From NCBI GenBank assembly GCA_958298945.1, contig OY282608.1:19817933-19881932 (forward strand): a stretch of 64,000 nucleotides of DNA, written 5' to 3'. This document shows positions 44,501 to 57,891 of this stretch, in pieces. The translations under genes were made by a program, and so were the position numbers. Within the stretch, counting starts at the first letter, position 1. The number at the start of each line of letters is the position of its first letter. Below the pieces are notes generated by a model. The model was not told the DNA's origin. It was given only the letters and a program-made list of their open reading frames with translations, and did not search any database. This DNA comes from Atherix ibis. Its lineage: Eukaryota > Arthropoda > Insecta > Diptera > Athericidae.

Positions 44501-46656
44501 CAAATCAACAACACAACAAACCAAGAAACCAACAAACCAACAAACCAACAAACCAAAAAACCAACAAACCAACAAACCATCAAACGAACAAACCAACAAA
44601 CCAACTAACCAACAAACCAACAAACCAAAAAACCAACAAACCAACAAGCCAACAAACCAACAAACCAAAAAACAAACAAACCAACAAACCAACAAGCCAA
44701 CAAGCCAACAAACCAACAACCCAACAAGCCAACAAACCAACAAACCAACAAACTTAGTAACCAATAAGCCAACAAACCAACAAACCAACAAGCCAACAAG
44801 CCAACAAACCAACAAACCAACAAGCCAACAAACCAACAAACCAACAAACCAAAAAACCAACAAACAAACAAACCAACAAACCAACAAAACAACAAGCCAA
44901 TAAGCCAACAAACCAACAAACCAACAAACCAACAAGCCAACAAACCGACAAGCCAACATGCCAACAAACCAACAAACCAACAAAGCAACAAGCCAACAAG
45001 CCAACAAACCAACAAACCAACAAGCCAATAAACCAACAAACCAACAAGCCAACAAGCCAATAAACCAACAAACCAACAAACCAACAAGCCAACAAGCCAA
45101 CAAACCAACAAACCAACAAGCCAACAAGCCCACAAACCAACAAACCAACAAGCCAACAAACCAACAAACCAACAAAGCAACAAGCCAACAAGCCAACAAT
45201 CCAACAAACCAACAAGCCAACAAACAAACAAACCAACAAGCCAACAAGCCAACAAACCAACAAGCCAACAAACCAACAAACCAACAAGCCAACAAGCCAA
45301 CAAACCAACAAACCAACAAGCCAACAAACCAACAAACCAACAAACCAACAAACCAACAAGCCAAGAAGCCAACAAACCAACAAACCAACAAACCAACAAG
45401 ACAACAAACCAACAAACCAACAAGCCAACAAGCCAACAAACCAACAAACCAACAAGCCAACAAACCAACAAGCCAACAAGCCAACAAACCAACAAACCAA
45501 CAAGCCAACAAACCAACAAACCAACAAGCTAAGTAACCAACAAGTCAACAAACCAACAAACCAACAAGCCAACAAGCCAAGAAACCAACAAGTCAACAAG
45601 CCAACAAACCAACAAACCAACAAACCAAAAAACCAACAAACCAACAAACCAGCAAACCAACAAACCAACAAACCAACAAACCAACAAGCCAACAAGCCAA
45701 CAAACCAACAAACGAACAAACCAACAAGCCAACAAACCAACAAGCCAACAAACTAACAAACGAAGTAACCAAAAAGCCAACAAACTAACAAACCAACAAG
45801 CTAACAAGCCAACAATCTAACAAACCAACAAAGCAACAAGCCAACAAGCCAACAAACCAATAAACCAACAAGCCAACAAACAAACAAACCAACAAGCCAA
45901 CAAGCCAACAAACCAACAAACCAACAAACCAACGAACCAACAAGCCAACAAACCAACAAACCAACAAAGCAACAAGCCAACAAGCCAACAAACCAATAAA
46001 CCAACAAGCCAACAAACAAACAAATCAACAAGCCAACAAGCCAACAAACCAACAAACCAACAAACCAACAAGCCAACAAGCCAACAAACCAACAAACTAA
46101 CAAGCCAACAAGCCAACAAACCAACAAACCAACAAGCCAACAAACCAACAAACCAACAAACCAACAAACCAACAAACCAACAAACCAACAAACCAACAAA
46201 CCAACAAACCAACAAGCCAACAAGCTAACAAACCAACAAACCAAGTAACCAAAAAGCCAACAAACTAACAAACCAACAAGCCAACAAGCCAACAAACCAA
46301 CAAACCAACAAAGCAACAAGCCAACAAGCCATCAAACCAACAAACCAACAAGCCAAGAAACCAACAAACCAACAAGCCAACAAGCCAACAAACCAACAAA
46401 CCAAAAAACCAACAAGCCAACAAGCCAACAAACCAACAAACCAACAAGCCAACAAGCCAACAAACCAACAAACCAACAAGCCAACAAGCCAACAAGCCAA
46501 CAAACCAACAAGCCAACAAGCCAACAAACCAACAAACCAACAAGCCAACAAACCAACAAACCAACAAACCAAAAAACCAACAAACCAACAAACCAACAAA
46601 CCAACAAACCAACAAACAAACAAACCAACAAAACAACAAGCCAACAAGCCAACAAA
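41594..46656 (+). repeat. 5063-bp tandem duplication, copy 1
   Basis: All rare monomers in this stretch reappear 5063 bases to the right. Landmarks at 41622, 41846, 42286, 42638, 43078, 44110, 44341, 44757 and 45533 map to 46685, 46909, 47349, 47701, 48141, 49173, 49404, 49820 and 50596. It contains a GCATAAAA-less relative of the left HOR family (CAATCCGAAAAACC near 44015) and a relative of the GGTAAC family (CTTAGTAACC at 42286 and 44757), so it is itself a composite. The one-base-short AACCACA at 44272-44278 explains why 5063 is one less than 633 monomers. Near 46143-46214 it has nine AACCAACA in a row. Confidence 0.95.
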
Positions 46657-49600
46657 CCAACAAACCAACAAACCAACAAACTAAGTAACCAACAAGCCAA
46701 CAAATCAACAAACCAACAAGTCAACAAGCCAACAAACCAACAAACCAACAAGCCGACAAACCAACCAACCAACAAACCAAAAAACCAACAAACCAACAAA
46801 CCAACAAACCAACAAACCAACAAGCCAACAAGCCAACAAACCAACAAACCAACAAACCAACAAGCCAACGAACCAACAAGCCAACAAACCAACAAACCAA
46901 CAAACCAAGTAACCAAAAATCCAACAAACTAACAAACCAACAAGCGAACAAGCCAACAAACCAACAAACCAACAAAGCAACAAGCCAACAAGCCAACAAA
47001 CCAACAAACCAACAAGCCAACAAACCAACAAACCAACAAACCAACAAACCAACATGCCAACAAACCAACAAATCAACAAATCAACAAACCAACAAACCAA
47101 GAAACCAACAAATCAACAAACCAACAAACCAACAAACCAACAAACCAAAAAACCAACAAACCAACAAACCATCAAACGAACAACCCAACAGACCAACTAA
47201 CCAACAAACCAACAAACCAAAAAACCAACAAACCAACAAGCCAACAAACCAACAAACCAAAAAACCAACAAACCAAAAAACCAACAAGCCAACAAGCCAA
47301 CAAACCAACAAACCAACAAGCCAACAAACCAAAAAACCAACAAACTTAGTAACCAACAAGCCAACAAACCAACAAACCAACAAGCCAACAAGCCAACAAA
47401 CCTACAAACCAACAAGCCAACAAACCAACAAACCAACAAACCAAAAAACCAACAAACCAACAAACCAACAAACTAACAAACCAACAAACCAACAAACCAA
47501 CAAACCAACAAAACAACAAGCCAACAAGCCAACAAACCAACAAACCAACAAACCAACAAGCCAACAAACTAACAAACTAACAAGCCAACAAGCCAACGAA
47601 CCAACAAACCAACAAGCCAACAAACCAACAAACCAACAAACCAACAAACCAACAAACCAACAAAGCAACAAGCCAACAAGCCAACAAACCAACAAACCAA
47701 GTAACCGAAAAGCCAACAAACTAACAAACCAACAAGCCAACAAGCCAACAAACCAACAAACCAACAGAGCAACAAGCCAACAAGCCAACAAACCAACAAA
47801 CCAACAATCCAACAAACCAACAAACCAACAAGCCAACAAGCCAACAAACCAACAAACCAACAAGCCAACAAGCCAACAAGCCAACAAGCCAACAAACCAA
47901 CAAACCAACAAGCCAACAAGCCAACAAACCAACAAACCAACAAGCTAACAAACCAACAAACCAACAAACCAACAAACCAATAAGCCAACAACCCAACAAA
48001 CCAACAAACCAAAAAACCAACAAACCAACAAGCCAACAAACCAACAAACCAAAAAAACAATAAACCAACAAACCAACAAGCCAACAAGCCAACAAACCAA
48101 CAAACCAACAAGCCAACAAACCAACAAACCAACAAGCTAAGTAACCAACAAGTCAACAAACCAACAAACCAACAAGCCAACAAGCCAAGAAACCAACAAA
48201 CCAACAAGCCAACAAACCAACAAACCAACAAACCAAAAAACCAACAAACCAACAAACCAACAAACCAACAAACCAACAAACCAACAAACCAACAAGCCAA
48301 CAAGCCAACAAACCAACAAACCAACAAACCGACAAGCCAACAAACCAACAAGCCAACAAACCAACAAACCAACAAGTTAAAAAGCCAACAAACCAACAAA
48401 CCAACAAGCCAACAAACCAACAAACCAACAAACCAACAAACCATCAAACCAGCAAACAAATAAACCAACAAACCAACAAACCAACAAACCAAAAAACCAA
48501 AAAACCAACAAACCAACAAGCCAACAAGCCAACAAACCAACAAGCCAACAAACCAAAAAACCAACAAACCAACAAACCAAAAAACCAACAAGCCAACAAG
48601 CCAACAAACCAACAAACCAACAAACCAACAAACCAACAAACTAAGTAACCAACAAGCCAACAAACCAACAAGCAAAAAAACCAGAAAACTAACAAACCAA
48701 CAAGCCAACAAACCAACAAACCAACAAGCCAACAAGCCAACAAACCAACAAGCCAACAAGCCAACAAACCAACAAACCAATAAGCCAACAAGCCAGCAAA
48801 CCAACAAACCAACAAACCAACAAAGCAACAAGCCAACAAGCCAACAAGCCAACAAACCAACAAACCAACAAGCCAACAAACCAACAAACCAACAAGCCAA
48901 CAAGCCAACAAACCAACAAACCAACAAACCAACAAGCCAACAAATCAACAAACCAACAAGCCAACAAACCAACAATCCAACAAACCAACCAGCCAACAAG
49001 CCAACAAACCAACAAACCAACAAGCCAACAAACCAACAAACCAACAAACCAACAAACCAACAAGCCAAAAAACCAACAATCCGAAAAACCAACAAACCAG
49101 CAAACCAACAAGCCATCAAGCCAACAAGTCAACGAACCAACAAGCCAACAAACCAACAAACCAACAAACTAAGTAACCAACAAGCCAACAAACCAACAAA
49201 CCAACAAGCCAACAAGCCAACAAACCAACAAACCAACAAGCCAACAAACCAACAAACCAACAAACCAAAAGACCAACAAACCAACAAACCAACAAACCAA
49301 CAAACCAACAAACCAACAAGCCAACAAGCCAACAAACCACAAACCAACAAACCAACAAGCCAACAAACCAACAAGCCAACAAACGAACAAACCAACAAAC
49401 CAAGTAACCAAAAAGCCAACAAACTAACAAAACAACAAGCCAACAAGCCAACAAACCAACAAACCAACAAAGCAACAAGCCAACAAGCCAACAAAACAAC
49501 AAACCAGCAAGCCAACAAACCAACAAACCAACAAAGCAACATGCCAACAAACCAACAAATCAACAAATCAACAACACAACAAACCAAGAAACCAACAAAC

Positions 49601-51711
49601 CAACAAACCAACAAACCAAAAAACCAACAAACCAACAAACCATCAAACGAACAAACCAACAAACCAACTAACCAACAAACCAACAAACCAAAAAACCAAC
49701 AAACCAACAAGCCAACAAACCAACAAACCAAAAAACAAACAAACCAACAAACCAACAAGCCAACAAGCCAACAAACCAACAACCCAACAAGCCAACAAAC
49801 CAACAAACCAACAAACTTAGTAACCAATAAGCCAACAAACCAACAAACCAACAAGCCAACAAGCCAACAAACCAACAAACCAACAAGCCAACAAACCAAC
49901 AAACCAACAAACCAAAAAACCAACAAACAAACAAACCAACAAACCAACAAAACAACAAGCCAATAAGCCAACAAACCAACAAACCAACAAACCAACAAGC
50001 CAACAAACCGACAAGCCAACATGCCAACAAACCAACAAACCAACAAAGCAACAAGCCAACAAGCCAACAAACCAACAAACCAACAAGCCAATAAACCAAC
50101 AAACCAACAAGCCAACAAGCCAATAAACCAACAAACCAACAAACCAACAAGCCAACAAGCCAACAAACCAACAAACCAACAAGCCAACAAGCCCACAAAC
50201 CAACAAACCAACAAGCCAACAAACCAACAAACCAACAAAGCAACAAGCCAACAAGCCAACAATCCAACAAACCAACAAGCCAACAAACAAACAAACCAAC
50301 AAGCCAACAAGCCAACAAACCAACAAGCCAACAAACCAACAAACCAACAAGCCAACAAGCCAACAAACCAACAAACCAACAAGCCAACAAACCAACAAAC
50401 CAACAAACCAACAAACCAACAAGCCAAGAAGCCAACAAACCAACAAACCAACAAACCAACAAGACAACAAACCAACAAACCAACAAGCCAACAAGCCAAC
50501 AAACCAACAAACCAACAAGCCAACAAACCAACAAGCCAACAAGCCAACAAACCAACAAACCAACAAGCCAACAAACCAACAAACCAACAAGCTAAGTAAC
50601 CAACAAGTCAACAAACCAACAAACCAACAAGCCAACAAGCCAAGAAACCAACAAGTCAACAAGCCAACAAACCAACAAACCAACAAACCAAAAAACCAAC
50701 AAACCAACAAACCAGCAAACCAACAAACCAACAAACCAACAAACCAACAAGCCAACAAGCCAACAAACCAACAAACGAACAAACCAACAAGCCAACAAAC
50801 CAACAAGCCAACAAACTAACAAACGAAGTAACCAAAAAGCCAACAAACTAACAAACCAACAAGCTAACAAGCCAACAATCTAACAAACCAACAAAGCAAC
50901 AAGCCAACAAGCCAACAAACCAATAAACCAACAAGCCAACAAACAAACAAACCAACAAGCCAACAAGCCAACAAACCAACAAACCAACAAACCAACGAAC
51001 CAACAAGCCAACAAACCAACAAACCAACAAAGCAACAAGCCAACAAGCCAACAAACCAATAAACCAACAAGCCAACAAACAAACAAATCAACAAGCCAAC
51101 AAGCCAACAAACCAACAAACCAACAAACCAACAAGCCAACAAGCCAACAAACCAACAAACTAACAAGCCAACAAGCCAACAAACCAACAAACCAACAAGC
51201 CAACAAACCAACAAACCAACAAACCAACAAACCAACAAACCAACAAACCAACAAACCAACAAACCAACAAGCCAACAAGCTAACAAACCAACAAACCAAG
51301 TAACCAAAAAGCCAACAAACTAACAAACCAACAAGCCAACAAGCCAACAAACCAACAAACCAACAAAGCAACAAGCCAACAAGCCATCAAACCAACAAAC
51401 CAACAAGCCAAGAAACCAACAAACCAACAAGCCAACAAGCCAACAAACCAACAAACCAAAAAACCAACAAGCCAACAAGCCAACAAACCAACAAACCAAC
51501 AAGCCAACAAGCCAACAAACCAACAAACCAACAAGCCAACAAGCCAACAAGCCAACAAACCAACAAGCCAACAAGCCAACAAACCAACAAACCAACAAGC
51601 CAACAAACCAACAAACCAACAAACCAAAAAACCAACAAACCAACAAACCAACAAACCAACAAACCAACAAACAAACAAACCAACAAAACAACAAGCCAAC
51701 AAGCCAACAAA
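46657..51711 (+). repeat. 5063-bp tandem duplication, copy 2 (8 bp shorter)
   Basis: Near-identical to the preceding copy. Only three differences were found by reading. C at 43430 is A at 48493. C at 43518 is A at 48581; both changes turn AACCAACA into AACCAAAA. A run of nine AACCAACA at 46143-46214 is eight at 51206-51269. Beyond that run the shift is 5055. Similarity continues to about 51730, where this copy goes to CAATCCAAC while the first copy meets CTAAGTAACC. The 7-mer AACCACA is repeated at 49335-49341. Such similarity points to a recent duplication, or to an assembly artefact that would need checking with reads. Confidence 0.95.
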
Positions 51712-54700
51712 CCAACAAACCAACAAACCAACAATCCAACAAACCAACAAGCCAACAAACCAACAAACCAAGTAACCAAAAAGCCAACAAACTAACAAAC
51801 CAACAAGCCAACAAGCCAACAAACCAACAAACCAACAAAGCAACAAGCCAACAAGCCATCAAACCAACAAACCAACAAGCCAAGAAACCAACAAACCAAC
51901 AAGCCAACAAGCCAACAAACCAACAAACCAAAAAACCGACAAGCCAACAAGCCAACAAACCAACAAACCAACAAGCCAACAAGCCAACAAACCAACAAAC
52001 CAACAAGCCAACAAACCAACAAACCAACAAAGCAACAAGCCAAAAAGCCAACAAACCAACAAACCAACAAGCCAACAAACAAACAAACCAACAAGCCAAC
52101 AAGCCAACAAACCAACAAACCAACAAACCAACAAACCAACAAACCAACAAACCAACAAGCCAACAAATCAACAAACCAACAAACCAACAAGCCAACAAGC
52201 CAACAAACCAACAAGCCAACAAACCAACCAACCAACAAACCAAAAAACCAACAAACCAACAAGCCAACAAACCAACCAACCAACAAACCACAAAACCACA
52301 AAACCAACAAACCAACAAACCAAAAAACCAAAAAACCAACAAACCAACAAACCAACAAACCAACAAACCAACAAACCAACAAACCAACAAACCAACAAAA
52401 CAACAAGCCAACAAGCCAACAAACCAACAAACCAACAAACCAACAAGCCAACAAACCAACAAGCCAACAAACCAACAAACCAAGTAACCAAAAAGCCAAC
52501 AAACTAACAAACCAACAAGCCAACAAGCCAACAAGCCAACAAACCAACAAACCAACAAAGCAACAAGCCAACAAGCCAACAAACCAACAAACCAACAAGC
52601 CAACAAACCAACAAACCAACAAGCCGACAAGCCAACAAACCAACAAACCAACAAACCAACAAGCCAACAAGCCAACAAACCAACAAACCAACAAGCCAAA
52701 AAGCCAACAAACCAACAAACCAACAAGCCAACAAACCAACAAACCAACAAAGCAACAAGCCAACAAACCAACAAACCAACAAGCCAACAAACCAACAAAC
52801 CAACAAACCAACAAGCCAACAACCCAACAAACCAACAAACCAACAAACCAACAAACCAACAAACCAACAAGCCAACAAACAAACAAACCAAAAAAACAAC
52901 AAACCAACAAACCAACAAGCCAACAAGCCAACAAACCAACAAACCAACAAGCCAACAAACCAACAAACCAACAAGCTAAGTAACCAACAAGTCAACAAAC
53001 CAACAAACCAACAAGCCAACAAGCCAAGAAACCAACAAGTCAACAAGCCAACAAACCAACAAACCAACAAACCAAAAAACCAACAAACCAACAAACCAGC
53101 AAACCAACAAACCAACAAACCAACAAACCAACAAGCCAACAAGCCAACAAACCAACAAACGAACAAACCAACAAGCCAACAAACCAACAAGCCAACAAAC
53201 CAACAAACCAAGTAACCAAAAAGCCAACAAACTAACAAACCAACAAGCTAACAAGCCAACAAACCAACAAACCAACAAAGCAACAAGCCAACAAGCCAAC
53301 AAACCAATAAACCAACAAGCCAACAAACAAACAAACCAACAAGCTAACAAGCCAACAAACCAACAAACCAACAAAGCAACAAGCCAACAAGCCAACAAAC
53401 CAATAAACCAACAAGCCAACAAACAAACAAACCAACAAGCCAACAAGCCAACAAACCAACAAACCAACAAACCAACAAGCCAACAAGCCAACAAACCAAC
53501 AAACCAACAGGCCAACAAGCCAACAAACCAACAAACCAACAAGCCAACAAACCAACAAACCAACAAACCAACAAACCAACAAACCAACAAACCAACAAAC
53601 CAACAAACCAACAAGCCAACAAGCCAACAAACCAACAAACCAAGTAACCAAAAAGCCAACAAACTAACAAACCAACAAGCCAAAAAAGCCAACAAACCAA
53701 CAAACCAACAAAGCAACAAGCCAACAAGCCATCAAACCAACAAACCAACAAGCCAAGAAACCAACAAACCAACAAGCCAACAAGCCAACAAACCAACAAA
53801 CCAAAAAACCAACAAGCCAACAAGCCAACAAACCAACAAACCAACAAGCCAACAAGCCAACAAACCAACAAACCAACAAGCCAACAAACCAACAAACCAA
53901 CAAAGCAACAAGCCAACAAGCCAACAAACCAACAAACCAACAAGCCAACAAACCAACAAACCAACAAACCAAAAAACCAACAAACCAACAAACCAACAAA
54001 CCAACAAACCAACAAACAAACAAACCAACAAAACAACAAGCCAACAAGCTAACAAACCAACAAACCAACAAACCAACAATCCAACAAACCAACAAGCCAG
54101 CAAACCAACAAACCAAGTAACCAAAAAGCCAACAAACTAACAAACCAACAAGCCAACAAGCCAACAAACCAACAAACCAACAAAGCAACAAGCCAACAAG
54201 CCATCAAACCAACAAACCAACAAGCCAAGAAACCAACAAACCAACAAGCCAACAAGCCAACAAACCAACAAACCAAAAAACCAACAAACCAACAAGCCAA
54301 CAAACCAAGAAACCAACAAGCCAACAAGCCAACAAACCAACAAACCAACAAGCCAACAAACCAACAAACCAACAAAGCAACAAGCCAACAAGCCAACAAA
54401 CCAACAAACCAACAAGCCAACAAACAAACAAACCAACAAGCCAACAAGCCAACAAACCAACAAACCAACAAACCAACAAACCAACAAACCAACAAACCAA
54501 CAAGCCAACAAATCAACAAACCAACAAACCAACAAGCCAACAAGCCAACAAACCAACAAACCAACAAGCCAACAAACCAACCAACCAACAAACCAAAAAA
54601 CCAACAAACCAACAAACCAAAAAACCAACAAACCAACAAACCAACAAACCAACAAGCCAACAAGCCAACAAACCAACAAACCAACAAACCAACAAGCCAA

Positions 54701-56519
54701 CAAACCAACAAGCCAACAAACCAACAAACCAACAAACCAAGTAACCAAAAATCCAACAAACTAACAAACCAACAAGCCAACAAGCCAACAAACCAACAAA
54801 CCAACAAAGCAACAAGCCAACAAGCCAACAAACCAACAAACCAACAAGCCAACAAACCAACAAACCAACAAACCAACAAACCAACATGCCAACAAACCAA
54901 CAAATCACAAATCAACAAACCAACAAACCAAGAAAACAACAAACCAACAAACCAACAAACCAAAAAACCAACAAACCAACAAATCATCAAACGAACAAAC
55001 CAACAAATAAACTAACCAACAAACCAACAAACCAAAAAACCAACAAACCAACAAGCCAACAAACCAACAAACCAAAAAACCAACAAACCAACAAACCAAC
55101 AAGCCAACAAGCCAACAAACCAACAAACCAACAAGCTAACAAACCAACAAACCAACAAACTTAGTAACCAACAAGCCAACAAACCAACAAACCATCAAGC
55201 CAATAAGCCAACAAACCAACAAACCAACAAGCCAACAAACCAACAAACCAACAAACCAAAAAACCAACAAACCAACAAACCAACAAACCAACAAACCAAC
55301 AAACCAACAAACCAACAAACCAACAAAACAACAAGCCAACAAGCCAACAAACCAACAAACCAACAAACCAACAAGCCAACAAGCCAACAAACCAACAAGC
55401 CAACAAACCAACAAACCAAGTAACCAAAAAGCCAACAAACTAACAAACCAACAAGCCAACAAGCCAACAAGCCAACAAACCAACAAACCAACAAAGCAAC
55501 AAGCCAACAAGCCAACAAACCAACAAACCAACAAGCCAACAAACCAACAAACCAACAAGCCGACAAGCCAACAAACCAACAAACCAACAAACCAACAAGC
55601 CAACAAGCCAACAAACCAACAAACCAACAAGCCAAAAAGCCAACAAACCAACAAACCAACAAGCCAACAAACCAACAAACCAACAAGCCAACAAACCAAC
55701 AAACCAACAAAGCAACAAGCCAACAAACCAACAAACCAACAAGCCAACAAACAAACAAACCAACAAGCCAACAAGCCAACAAACCAACAAACCAACAAAC
55801 CAACAAGCCAACAAACCAACAAACCAACAAGCCAACAAGCCAACAAACCAACAAACCAACAAGCCAACAAACCAACAAACCAACAAACCAACAAGCCAAC
55901 AACCCAACAAACCAACAAACCAACAAACCAACAAACCAACAAACCAACAAGCCAACAAACGAAAAAACCAAAAAAACAACAAACCAACAAGCCAACAAAC
56001 CAACAAACCAACAAGCCAACAAGCCAACAAACCAACAAACCAACAAGCCAACAAACCAACAAACCAACAAACCAACAAGCCAACAACCCAACAAACCAAC
56101 AAACCAACAAACCAACAAGCCAACAAACCAACAAACCAACAAGCCAACAAGCCAACAAACCAACAAACCAACAAGCCAACAAACCAACAAACCAACAAAC
56201 CAACAAGCCAACAACCCAACAAACCAACAAACCAACAAACCAACAAACCAACAAACCAACAAGCCAACAAACGAAAAAACCAAAAAAACAACAAACCAAC
56301 AAGCCAACAAGCCAACAAGTCAACAAACCAACAAACCAACAAGCCAACAAGCCAAGAAACCAACAAGTCAACAAGCCAACAAACCAACAAACCAAAAAAC
56401 CAAAAAACCAACAAACCAACAAACCAGCAAACCAACAAACCAACAAACCAACAAACCAACAAGCCAACAAGCCAACAAACTAACAAACGAACAAACCAAC
56501 AAGCCAACAAACCAACAAG
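51712..56519 (+). repeat. mosaic block with CCAAGTAACCAAAAAGCC landmarks
   Basis: GTAACC landmarks at 51772, 52484, 53212, 53644, 54117 and 55420 are followed by AAAAAGCCAACAAACTAAC, the form also found at 46245 and 51300. AGCTAAGTAACC with AACAAGTCAAC occurs at 52980. Near 52289-52304 two consecutive monomers read AACCACAA, which keeps the register. One A is gained at 53686 (AGCCAAAAAAGCC), and one base is lost in AATCACA at 54903-54909. The order of pieces resembles parts of the 5063-bp unit, but no kilobase stretch is shared without interruption. Confidence 0.8.
55796..56310 (+). repeat. 312-bp shifted repeat marked by CGAAAAAACC
   Basis: About 200 bases ending in ACGAAAAAACCAAAAAAACA occur twice, with G of CGAAAAAACC at 55961 and 56273 (shift 312, 39 monomers); AACCCAACA precedes it at 55903 and 56215. 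A relative without the CG is near 52823-52890. Between the copies is another AACCCAACA at 56087, 128 bp before the last. Confidence 0.85.
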
Positions 56520-57891
56520 CCAACAAACCAACAAACCAAGTAACCAAAAAGCCAACAAACTAACAAACCAACAAGCTAACAAGCCAACAAACCAACAAAC
56601 CAACAAAGCAACAAGCCAACAAGCCAACAAACCAATAAACCAACAAGCCAACAAACAAACAAACCAACAAGCCAACAAGCCAACAAGCCAACAAACCAAC
56701 AAACCATCAAACCAACAAACCAACAAGCCAACATGCCAACAAACCAACAAATCAACAAGCCAACAAGCCAACAAACCAACAAACCAACAAGCCAACAAAC
56801 CAACAAACCAACAAACCAACAAACCAACAAACCAACAAACCAACAAGCCAACAAACCAACAAACCAACAAACCAACAAGCCAACAAACCAACAAGCCAAC
56901 AAACCAACAAACCAACAAAGCAACAAGCCAACAAGCCAACAAACCAACAAACCAACAAGCCAACAAACCAACAAACCAACAAACCAACAAGCCAACAAAC
57001 CAACAAACAAATAAACCAACAAACCAACAAACCAACAAACCAACAAACCAACAAACCAAAAAACCAACAAACCAAACAACCAACAAGCCAACAAGCCAAC
57101 AAACCAACAAACCAACAAGCCAACAAGCCAACAAACCAACAAAACAACAAGCCAACAAACCAACAAACCAACAAACCAACAAACCAACAAGCCAACAAAC
57201 CAACAAACAAATAAACCAACAAACCAAAAAACCAACAAACCAACAAACCAACAAACCAACAAACCAACAAGCCAACAAGCCAACAAACCAACAAACCAAC
57301 AAGCCAAAAAGCCAAAAAACCAACAAACCAACAAGCCAACAAACCAACAAACCAACAAAGCAACAAGCCAACAAACAAATAAACCAACAAACCAAAAAAC
57401 CAACAAACCAACAAACCAACAAACCAACAAACCAACAAACCAACAAACCAACAAGCCAACAAACCAACAAACCAACAAACCAACAAACCAACAAACCAAC
57501 AAACCTACAAACCAACAAACCAACAAACAAATAAACCAACAAACCAACAAACCAACAAACAAATAAACCAACAAACCAACAAACCAACAAACCAACAAAC
57601 CAAGAAACCAACAAACCAACAAACCAACAAACCAATAAACCAACAAACCAACAAACGAACAAACCAACAAACCAACATACCAACAAACCAACAAACCTAC
57701 AAACCAACAAACCAACAAACAAATAAACCAACAAACCAACAAACCAACAAACCAACAAACCAACAAACCAACAAACCAACAAACCAACAAACCAACAAGC
57801 CAACAAGCCAACAAACCAACAAACTAACAAACCAACAAGCCAACAAACCAACAAACCAACAAGCCAACAAGCCAAGAAACCAACAAACTAA
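56520..57891 (+). repeat. block with 1728-bp repeat copy 1 and a G-monomer-poor stretch
   Basis: The first 560 bases, from CCAAGTAACCAAAAAGCC (56540) through CATGCC (ATG at 56733) to AACCAAACAACC near 57071, recur at about 58250-58815. The shift is 1736 at the landmark and 1728 from the ATG onward, a one-monomer step. From about 57420 to 57790 AGCC monomers almost disappear. AACAAATAAACC and AACCTACAAACC become common instead, with single CATACC, CGAACAAACC and CAAGAAACC variants. No GTAA landmark occurs for 1352 bp. Confidence 0.85.

Noticed and set aside
52289..52304. Possible register shift at AACCACAA AACCACAA
   Set aside because: Both monomers are 8 bp long and landmarks at 51772 and 52484 are in the same phase, so these are substitutions or a transposed base, not a shift.
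57071..57078. AACCAAACAACC as a register break
   Set aside because: AACCAAAC is still 8 bp; phases before (56540) and after (57892) are equal.
55440..57875. Very long - strand open frame with hydrophobic Cys/Trp/Phe/Val/Gly/Leu octapeptide repeats, resembling a membrane protein
   Set aside because: The same peptide is read in all three frames of the - strand everywhere in the array. Starts would mostly be TTG, there is no unique sequence, and ends fall at variant monomers. It is a by-product of the repeat.
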